Below are positions 14,001 to 19,946 of a stretch of DNA of 19,946 nt, in pieces. The stretch spans positions 1 through 19,946 of the forward strand of contig CAYZWF010000037.1 of assembly GCA_964482135.1 (NCBI GenBank), read 5' to 3'. Every line of letters starts with the position of its first letter. Position 1 is the stretch's first letter. This DNA comes from UBA11136 sp964482135 (GTDB lineage: Bacteria > Pseudomonadota > Alphaproteobacteria > UBA11136). Under the pieces are notes generated by a model. That model searched no databases. It saw only the letters and a list, made by a program, of their open reading frames with translations, and had not been told where the DNA came from. The position numbers and the translations under genes are program-made.

Positions 14001-14080
14001 CTCCGCTGGCATCACCCAGTTCAGGTTCATGGGTATAATCTCAGACCCGGCCTTACTGCCGGGACACCCCAGTCCTCGTG
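13990..14080 (-). promoter_or_regulatory. TPP riboswitch (THI element)
   Basis: On the minus strand the leader shows the conserved blocks in order: GGGGTG (within 14065-14079), a variable GC hairpin, the CTGAGA box (14039-14044), then CCCATGAACCTGAACTGGG and ATGCCAGCGGAGGGA (ending near 13995). Thiamine pyrophosphate binding should turn off thiO-thiS-thiG. The 3' strand of the aptamer (GGGAGCGCC) is shared with the following terminator hairpin. Confidence 0.95.
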
Positions 14081-14168
14081 TGGTCCCACGATGGGCCCGC
14101 GGGAGCGCGGAGTCAAGCCGCCGCAGAGACATCACCAAACCACCACCAATGCGCCAACCGTGCGGGGA

Positions 14169-14177
14169 TGCTATAAA
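14169..14177 (+). promoter_or_regulatory. Extended -10 for the ABC transporter operon
   Basis: TGC TATAAA, a near-perfect -10 with TGN extension, is 36 nt before the ATG at 14213 and would give a leader of about 30 nt. There is no good -35. The 105 nt between the TPP aptamer and this operon must also hold the thi promoter, for which TTGACT (minus strand, 14116-14111) is a possible -35 with a poor -10. Confidence 0.5.
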
Positions 14178-14212
14178 GCCCACCGGACCTCCGTTGTACC
14201 GGGCAATGTTCC

Positions 14213-15928
14213 ATGGACGCCATCCGCCACGCCGCTCTCGGCCTGATCGTTCTCCTGTTCCCGCTGATGGCGTCGGGCCATGAGGCGAGCGCGCAAGACG
14301 AACGCTCCCACCGCACGCTGGCCATCGGCATGACCCAGTTCCCCTCCACCTTCCACCCCAGCATCGACAGCATGATGGCCAAGTCCTACGTGCTGGCCAT
14401 GACCCTGCGCCCCTTCACCGTCTTCGATCCGCAATGGAAACTCATCTGCATGCTCTGCACCGAACTGCCGACGCTGGAAAACGGCGGCGCCGTGCGCGAG
14501 ACCACCCCAGAGGGCAAGGAAGGAATTGCCGTCACCTACACCATTCACGGTCGCGCCATCTGGGGCGACGGCACCCCGGTGACCACAAAAGACGTGACCT
14601 TCACCTGGAAGGTGGGCCGCCATCCCCTGTCCGGACTCGCCAGCGCCGAACTCTACAAGCGCATCCTTTCCGTCGAGGTGGCGGACGCCAAGACCTTTAC
14701 CCTTCACTTCGACAGGCTGGCCTTCGATTACAACGCCATCAACGACTTCAACCTGCTGCCCGCCCATCTCGACACAGATGCCTTCGCCGAGCCCGCCAGC
14801 TACCGCCACCGCACCCTCTACGACACCGACACCACCAATCCCGGCCTCTATTTCGGTCCTTACCGCATTACCGGTGTGGAGCCGGGCTCTCATGTGGTGC
14901 TGGAACCCAACAAAAGCTGGTGGGGACGCAAGCCCTTCTTTACCCGCATCGTGGTTTATGTGATCGGTAACACCGCCGCCCTGGAAGCCAACCTGCTGGC
15001 CGGGGCCATCGACATGATCCCCGGCGAGCTGGGGCTGACCCTGGACCAGGCGCTTGCCTTCGCGGAGCGTCACGGCGACGCCTTCCACACCATTTTCCAG
15101 CCGGGGCTGGTCTATGAACATATCGACCTCAATCTCGATAACCCCATCCTCGCCGACCGCCGGGTGCGCCGGGCGCTGCTCCACGGCATCGACAGAAAGG
15201 CCATCTCGGACCAGCTTTTCGCCGCCAAACAACCGGTGGCCACGGGGCCGGTCTCGCCCCTGGACACCGTCTATGACGGTCACGTTCCCGACTACCCTTA
15301 CGATCCCGGCAAGGCCGCCGCCCTGCTCGACGAGGCCGGGTGGAAACGGGTCAATGGCGGGGTGCGGCGCAACGCCGAGGGCAAGCGTCTGCACCTGACC
15401 CTGATGACCACCGCCGGCAACCACACCCGCGAGATGATCGAACAGGTGTTGCAAAGCCAATGGCGCAGACTCGGCATCGAGGCGCGCATCCATAACCAAC
15501 CGGCGCGGGTCTTCTTCGGCCGTACCGTCACCATGCGCAAATTCCCCAGCCTCGCCATGTTCGCCTGGATCAGCGCACCCGACAGCGTTCCCCGCTCCAC
15601 CCTCCATTCATCGCAGATTCCAACACAAGAGAACAACTTCGCGGGCCAGAACTATATGGGCTTCTCCGACCCGGATATGGATACCCTCATTGATGAGATC
15701 GAGGTGGAATTGGACGCGGACAAGCGCCGGGATATGTGGCGGCGGATTCAACAGATTTACGCCGAAGAACTGCCCGCCCTGCCCCTCTATTACCGTTCCC
15801 AGCCCTTCATCCTGCCGCCCTGGCTGACGGGGCTGGTGCCCACCGGCCACCAATACCCGAGCACGCTTTGGATTGAGAATTGGGGGGTGGAAAACCGGGG
15901 TTCTGAAAACGGGGAGATTACGCCATGA
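14213..15928 (+). CDS. ABC transporter substrate-binding protein, family 5 (peptide/nickel type)
   Basis: The periplasmic receptor of a peptide-type importer. The 571 aa begin with a signal peptide whose AxA site is at A25-S26-A27 before QDE. The mature part has the family 5 pattern: an early TLAIGMTQFPSTFHPS strand, the YTIHGRAIWGDGTPVTTKDVTFTW block (about 110-133), and DRRVRRALLHGIDRKAI, the hallmark of OppA/DppA-like proteins. C-terminal PLYYRSQPF is also typical. Possible ligands include oligopeptides, dipeptides, opines, nickel complexes or other solutes; sequence alone does not decide. The start ATG at 14213 has a weak SD but is fixed by the signal peptide. An extended -10 lies just upstream. 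The stop overlaps the next start by ATGA. Confidence 0.93.
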   Translation: MDAIRHAALGLIVLLFPLMASGHEASAQDERSHRTLAIGMTQFPSTFHPSIDSMMAKSYVLAMTLRPFTVFDPQWKLICMLCTELPTLENGGAVRETTPEGKEGIAVTYTIHGRAIWGDGTPVTTKDVTFTWKVGRHPLSGLASAELYKRILSVEVADAKTFTLHFDRLAFDYNAINDFNLLPAHLDTDAFAEPASYRHRTLYDTDTTNPGLYFGPYRITGVEPGSHVVLEPNKSWWGRKPFFTRIVVYVIGNTAALEANLLAGAIDMIPGELGLTLDQALAFAERHGDAFHTIFQPGLVYEHIDLNLDNPILADRRVRRALLHGIDRKAISDQLFAAKQPVATGPVSPLDTVYDGHVPDYPYDPGKAAALLDEAGWKRVNGGVRRNAEGKRLHLTLMTTAGNHTREMIEQVLQSQWRRLGIEARIHNQPARVFFGRTVTMRKFPSLAMFAWISAPDSVPRSTLHSSQIPTQENNFAGQNYMGFSDPDMDTLIDEIEVELDADKRRDMWRRIQQIYAEELPALPLYYRSQPFILPPWLTGLVPTGHQYPSTLWIENWGVENRGSENGEITP

Positions 15929-16926
15929 CCGCCCAGCCCCTCATCGAGGTGGAAGGACTCTCCATCGCCTTCAGCGGCGAAGACAACGACGCGGTCCTCA
16001 GCGCCGCCGAAGGCCTCTCCTTCTCCATCGCCCCGGGAAAGACGCTGGGCCTGGTGGGCGAAAGCGGCTGCGGCAAATCGGTGACGGCACTCTCGCTCAT
16101 GCGCCTGTTGCCGCCCAACGGACGCATCACGGGCGGGCGCATCCGTTTCGACGGGCGCGAGATTCTGTCCCTGCCCGAAGCCGGAGCGGCGGGGATGGAG
16201 GGCATCCGCGGCCGTCACATGGCCATGATCTTCCAGGACCCGGGCAGCGCCCTTAACCCGGTGGCGACCGTGGGCGACCAGATCGCCGAGGTGTTCGAGA
16301 TTCACTACCGCCTTGCCCGCGACGCGGCCCGCCAGAGCGCCGTGAAGATGCTGGCCAGGGTGGGCATTCCCGATCCCGAACTGCGGGCGCGCAGCTATCC
16401 CCACCAGCTTTCCGGCGGCATGAAACAGCGCGCCATGATCGCCATGGCGCTGGCCTGCCGGCCCTCGCTGCTCATCGCCGACGAGCCCACCACGGCGCTG
16501 GATGTCACTGTCCAGTCCCAGATTCTCGACCTCGTGGTGGAACTCCAGAACGAGATGGACATGGCCGTGCTCTTCATCAGCCATAACCTCGCCGTGGTGG
16601 CGCAGGTGGCCGACGAGGTGGCGGTGATGTACGCCGGGCGCATGGTCGAACGCGCGCCCGCCCACGATCTGTTCGCCATGCCCCGCCATCCCTATACTCA
16701 GGCCCTGATCGCCACCCTGCCGCGGCTGGGCCATCCCCAGAGCCGCTTTCCCGCCATCCCCGGAACCGTGCCCGACGCCAGGGTGCGGGGCGAGGGATGC
16801 GGTTTCGCCGAACGCTGCCCCCTGGCCGACGCCGCCTGCCGCGACTCAGAGCCCGCGCTGATTACAGATGATGAGGGCCGCGCCGTGGCCTGTTTCAAGC
16901 CCCTCGAGACGAGTGCGCTGTCATGA
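15925..16926 (+). CDS. Peptide ABC transporter ATP-binding protein (DppD/OppD type)
   Basis: First of two cytosolic ATPases powering the importer. The 333 aa contain Walker A GESGCGKS (45-52), the Q-loop in IFQDPGSALNP, signature LSGGMKQR (162-169), Walker B LLIADEP with TTALD after it, and the H-loop in FISHNL. The C-terminal extension CGFAERCPLADAAC is the oligopeptide/dipeptide ABC C-terminal domain, which in some members binds an iron-sulfur cluster. ATGA overlaps at both ends couple translation to its neighbours. Confidence 0.96.
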   Translation: MTAQPLIEVEGLSIAFSGEDNDAVLSAAEGLSFSIAPGKTLGLVGESGCGKSVTALSLMRLLPPNGRITGGRIRFDGREILSLPEAGAAGMEGIRGRHMAMIFQDPGSALNPVATVGDQIAEVFEIHYRLARDAARQSAVKMLARVGIPDPELRARSYPHQLSGGMKQRAMIAMALACRPSLLIADEPTTALDVTVQSQILDLVVELQNEMDMAVLFISHNLAVVAQVADEVAVMYAGRMVERAPAHDLFAMPRHPYTQALIATLPRLGHPQSRFPAIPGTVPDARVRGEGCGFAERCPLADAACRDSEPALITDDEGRAVACFKPLETSALS

Positions 16927-17930
16927 GCGGGGCTCCGCTGATCGAGGCGCGCGGTCTGACCAAGGAATTTCCCCTTGGCGGCGGGCTGTTGGCGAAATCC
17001 AAAAGCCTGGTGCGCGCGATCAGCGATGTGAGCTTTCGCCTCGAGCCTGGAAAGACCCTGGCCCTGGTGGGTGAAAGCGGCTGCGGCAAGACCACGCTGG
17101 CGCGCATGGCCGCCCTGCTGACGCCGGCTTCGGGCGGTTCGGTCCTCTACAGAGGCGAGGAGGTGACAGGGGGCTCACGGAGCGCGCTGAAATCCTTCCG
17201 CCGCCACATGGGGCTGGTCTTCCAAGACCCTTACGCCTCGCTCAATCCGCGCATGACGGCGGCCCGCACCATCGCCGAGCCCATGCTGATCCACGGCGCG
17301 GGAAACCGCCTGGAGCGCCGCTACCGTGTCCAGTCCCTGCTCGAACATGTGGGGCTCTCGCCACGGGACGGCGAACGCTATCCCCATACCTTTTCCGGCG
17401 GCCAGCGCCAGCGCATCGCCCTGGCCCGCGCCCTGGCCCTGGAACCGGAACTGGTCATCGCCGATGAGCCGCTCTCGGCGCTGGATGTGTCGATCCAGAG
17501 CCAGATGCTGAACCTGATGCGCGACCTTCAGGACGAGATGGGTCTGGCCTTCCTTTTTATCAGTCATGATCTGGCGGTGGTGGAATCCTTCGCCCACCAT
17601 GTGGCCGTCCTCTATCTCGGCCGCATCGTCGAGAGCACCGATACCGCAACCCTGTTCCACAGCCCCGCTCACCCCTATACCCGCGCCCTGATGGCCGCGG
17701 TGCCACGCATCGGCGAAGGCAGACGTCACGGTGGCGCAACAGCCGCGCCCGGTGAACCGCCCAGCCCGGTAGCGCCACCGCCCGGCTGCGCCTTCCACCC
17801 GCGCTGTCCCAAGGCGCAGGCCCTGTGCCGCGATCAGCGCCCGCAGCTGGAAAACATTGGTGGTGATGGCGACGACGACGCGCATACCTGCGCCTGCCAT
17901 TTTCCCGAAACCGGGAGCGTCCGGCCATGA
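16923..17930 (+). CDS. Peptide ABC transporter ATP-binding protein (DppF/OppF type)
   Basis: Second ATPase of the importer, 335 aa. Walker A GESGCGKTT is at 50-58. The Q-loop is in VFQDPYASLNPRM, the signature FSGGQRQR, Walker B LVIADEPLSALD and the H-loop in FISHDLAVV. The N-terminal LTKEFPLGGG and the C-terminal CAFHPRCPKAQALC mark the F-type partner. The stretch between the ATPase core and the Cys motif is Pro/Gly-rich (EPPSPVAPPPG). The pair with the preceding DppD-type gene predicts a heterodimeric ATPase. Confidence 0.96.
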   Translation: MSGAPLIEARGLTKEFPLGGGLLAKSKSLVRAISDVSFRLEPGKTLALVGESGCGKTTLARMAALLTPASGGSVLYRGEEVTGGSRSALKSFRRHMGLVFQDPYASLNPRMTAARTIAEPMLIHGAGNRLERRYRVQSLLEHVGLSPRDGERYPHTFSGGQRQRIALARALALEPELVIADEPLSALDVSIQSQMLNLMRDLQDEMGLAFLFISHDLAVVESFAHHVAVLYLGRIVESTDTATLFHSPAHPYTRALMAAVPRIGEGRRHGGATAAPGEPPSPVAPPPGCAFHPRCPKAQALCRDQRPQLENIGGDGDDDAHTCACHFPETGSVRP

Positions 17931-18922
17931 CCGCCCTGATCTCCAGCCCGCTTGCGCGCCATATCATGGGCCGGCTCGGTGAAACCTGCGTGGTGATCGT
18001 GATCATGTCCTTTGTGGTATACGGCCTGATCGGACTGATGCCGGGCGATCCCATCGATCTCATGATCTCCGCCGATCCCCATCTCACCTCCGCCGATGCG
18101 GCACGGCTACGCGCCGTCTATGGCCTCGACCGCCCCCTCATGGAGCGCTATGGGGCATGGCTGACGGACGTGCTGCAGGGTGATTTCGGATATTCACGGG
18201 CCTTTTCACGGCCGGTCCTGGACATCCTCACCCCCCATCTCGGCAACAGCCTCATCCTCATGGGGCTGTCCTTCGTGCTGGCCGTGGCCATTGCCCTGCC
18301 GGCGGGTATGGTGGCCGCCCTGAATCCCCGCTCGCGAACCGATCATCTCATTAATCTGCTCAGTTTCGCCGGTATTTCCATTCCCACCTTCTGGCTCGCC
18401 CTGCTTCTTATTATCCTGTTTTCCGTAACCCTGGGCTGGTTGCCCCCGGGCGGCATGGCCACCGTGGGCGTGGACACAATCGGCGACCGCGCCCGCCATC
18501 TGGTGCTGCCGGTGGTAACCCTGACCGTGACCCAGATTGGCGCCTATGCCCGCTTCATGCGCGCCGCCATGATCGAGACCCTGCGCGCCGACTTCATCCG
18601 CACCGCCCGCGCCAAGGGGGCCAACACCCGACGCATCATCATTCGCCATGCCCTGCGCAATGCCCTGATCCCGGTGGTGACCATCCTCGCCCTGTCCTTC
18701 GGCACCCTGTTTTCCGGGGCGCTCATCACCGAGACCATGTTCGCCTATCCCGGTATGGGAAAACTCATCTTCGATTCCATCATGGGCAATGACTTCAACC
18801 TGGCTTTGGCGGGGCTGCTGTTCGCCACCCTGGTGACGCTGCTCGGCAATCTCGGGGCCGACCTTGCCTATGCCTGGCTCGATCCGCGCATCTCCTACGC
18901 CACACGGAGGGGCGGACCATGA
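17927..18922 (+). CDS. Peptide ABC transporter permease (DppB/OppB type)
   Basis: First membrane subunit, 331 aa, with about six transmembrane helices. The N-terminal segment (VVIVIMSFVVYGLIGLMPGDPID) and LRAVYGLDRPLMERYGAWL are characteristic of DppB-type permeases. The ATPase-contact EAA-like loop is at RTARAKGANTRRIIIRHALRNALIPV, and ETMFAYPGMGKL follows. It overlaps both neighbours by ATGA, which argues for equal subunit supply. Confidence 0.96.
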   Translation: MTALISSPLARHIMGRLGETCVVIVIMSFVVYGLIGLMPGDPIDLMISADPHLTSADAARLRAVYGLDRPLMERYGAWLTDVLQGDFGYSRAFSRPVLDILTPHLGNSLILMGLSFVLAVAIALPAGMVAALNPRSRTDHLINLLSFAGISIPTFWLALLLIILFSVTLGWLPPGGMATVGVDTIGDRARHLVLPVVTLTVTQIGAYARFMRAAMIETLRADFIRTARAKGANTRRIIIRHALRNALIPVVTILALSFGTLFSGALITETMFAYPGMGKLIFDSIMGNDFNLALAGLLFATLVTLLGNLGADLAYAWLDPRISYATRRGGP

Positions 18923-19857
18923 GCGATCTGGCGGCGCCCATGAGAGGGATTAGAGAGACGCGGGGGATGCAAACACTCCAGCTATTGCGGCGGCTGAGCC
19001 AGCACCGCCCGGCCTTTTACAGCCTCATCCTCCTCGCTCTGTTCGCCGCCTTGGCGCTGTTGGCCCCGGCGCTGGCGGCGCTGATGGGGCTCGACCCGGC
19101 CGATGTGGACCTCTACCAGCGGCTGCAGCCGGCCGGTTCCGGACATATCCTGGGTACCGACGAATTGGGGCGCGACGTGTTCCTGCGCCTGCTGTATGGC
19201 GGCCGGGTCTCGCTGGCCGTAGCCCTGGCGGCGGCGGCAGCGGCGGCACTGATTGGCACCGCCATCGGCCTGGTGGCAGGTTATTTCGGCGGACGCACCG
19301 ACAGCCTGCTGATGCGCTTTACCGACGGCGTCATCGCCCTGCCCCTGCTGCCGCTTCTGATCGTGCTGGCGGCGGTGGATTACAGCAAGCTGGGGCTGGG
19401 CGCCGCCTTCCTCGATTCGGACCTGGCCAGCCTCTATCGCATCATTCTCATCATCACCCTGGTGGGCTGGACCACGGTGGCGCGGCTGGTGCGCGGCGCC
19501 GCCTTGAGCCTTCGCGAACGGGAATTCGTCCTCGCCGCCAGTGCCCAGGGAGCGAGTCCGTTGCGCATCATCGTTAGCCATATCCTACCCAATGCGGTGA
19601 CACCCATCATCGTCGCCACCACCCTTTCGGTGGGCAATATCATCCTCTTCGAATCGGTATTGAGTTTTCTCGGTCTGGGTATTCAGCCCCCCGTTTCGAG
19701 CTGGGGCAATATGCTGAGCAATGCCCAGGAGTTGATCTGGACGGCGCCGGGGCTTTCAATTTGGCCGGGGATGGCGATCTTTCTCACCGTCATCGCCTTT
19801 AACTTTCTCGGCGACGGCCTGCAGGAAGCGCTCGATCCCAAAAGCACACGGGACTAG
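18919..19857 (+). CDS. Peptide ABC transporter permease (DppC/OppC type)
   Basis: Second membrane subunit, 312 aa, about six transmembrane helices. The family's GTDELGRDVFLRLLYGGRVSL block follows the first helix, the EAA-like loop lies in LAASAQGASPLRIIVSHILPNAV, and the end shows LGLGIQPPVSSWGNML and NFLGDGLQEALDPK, all typical of DppC. The start ATG at 18919 overlaps the previous stop and has GGAGGGGCGG just upstream; an internal ATG (18967) would remove a non-conserved N-terminus. It is the last gene of the operon. Confidence 0.96.
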   Translation: MSDLAAPMRGIRETRGMQTLQLLRRLSQHRPAFYSLILLALFAALALLAPALAALMGLDPADVDLYQRLQPAGSGHILGTDELGRDVFLRLLYGGRVSLAVALAAAAAAALIGTAIGLVAGYFGGRTDSLLMRFTDGVIALPLLPLLIVLAAVDYSKLGLGAAFLDSDLASLYRIILIITLVGWTTVARLVRGAALSLREREFVLAASAQGASPLRIIVSHILPNAVTPIIVATTLSVGNIILFESVLSFLGLGIQPPVSSWGNMLSNAQELIWTAPGLSIWPGMAIFLTVIAFNFLGDGLQEALDPKSTRD

Positions 19858-19880
19858 ACGGCGGTTCTGATAACAGCGCG

Positions 19881-19924
19881 CTGAATCCCGGTGCGTGATC
19901 CGTTCAGGCGGCGGTGGGTTTTTC
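19881..19924 (+). terminator. Possible terminator after the ABC operon
   Basis: CTGAA (19881-19885) pairs with TTCAG (19903-19907) and an inner CGG with CCG. A TTTTT run begins about 11 nt later (19919-19923). The stem is interrupted and the T-run is not adjacent, so this is weak. The last 20 nt of the window are AT-rich and hold nothing I can name. Confidence 0.3.
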
Positions 19925-19946
19925 CTGCAAATTAAATATAAAAAAA

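Noticed and set aside
13908..14183. N-terminal extension of thiO
   Set aside because: It would translate the TPP aptamer and terminator; the FAD motif begins right after ATG 13907, which has an SD.
14171..15607. Minus-strand frame of 478 codons opposite the binding protein gene
   Set aside because: No signal, no motif and no SD; the plus-strand binding protein is well supported.

Overview
The window is about 20 kb of GC-rich chromosomal DNA. The gene set and protein style suggest an alphaproteobacterium, perhaps of the Rhodospirillales type: formate-tetrahydrofolate ligase, a TPP-riboswitch thiO-thiS-thiG operon, a PilZ protein, a DUF2249/hemerythrin cluster and SD-led genes with ATGA overlaps. 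This placement is an inference from protein character. I see no rRNA, tRNA, CRISPR array, transposase or phage genes.

Region 1 (about 75-5400) holds a GT4 glycosyltransferase followed 15 nt later by hemN, the oxygen-independent coproporphyrinogen III oxidase. hemN meets a DUF2511 (YebY-like) lipoprotein gene tail to tail, and the two stop codons share a CTAG. Divergent from the lipoprotein is a compact cluster of a DUF2249 protein, a polytopic membrane protein resembling heme-copper oxidase subunit I, and a hemerythrin. The last three look like one operon for handling O2, NO or redox stress, and hemN fits the same micro-oxic theme.

Region 2 (about 5430-7730) holds a promoter-led gene for a protein with two peptidoglycan-binding-like repeats and an M23 metallopeptidase domain. 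The gene is split by a -1 frame change at a run of six A. On the other strand follow a secreted Cys-rich protein of unknown function and a small PilZ-domain protein.

Region 3 (7820-8088) is a non-coding element of about 269 bp with imperfect 33/34-bp terminal inverted repeats and several internal hairpins. It is MITE-like, and its right end supplies the TAG stop codon of fhs.

Region 4 (8086-11720) holds fhs (minus strand, one-carbon folate metabolism), divergent pyrE (pyrimidine synthesis), and two small exported proteins of extreme composition. One is Arg/Glu- and Pro-rich with a PepSY-like tail; the other is Lys-rich with an acidic end.

Region 5 (11735-14110, minus) is the thiazole branch of thiamine synthesis, thiO-thiS-thiG. 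It is preceded by a TPP riboswitch whose 3' side overlaps an intrinsic terminator, so control is probably by transcription termination.

Region 6 (14213-19857, plus) is a complete five-gene peptide-type ABC importer: binding protein, two ATPases and two permeases, each joined by a 4-nt ATGA overlap. A possible weak terminator and AT-rich sequence close the window.
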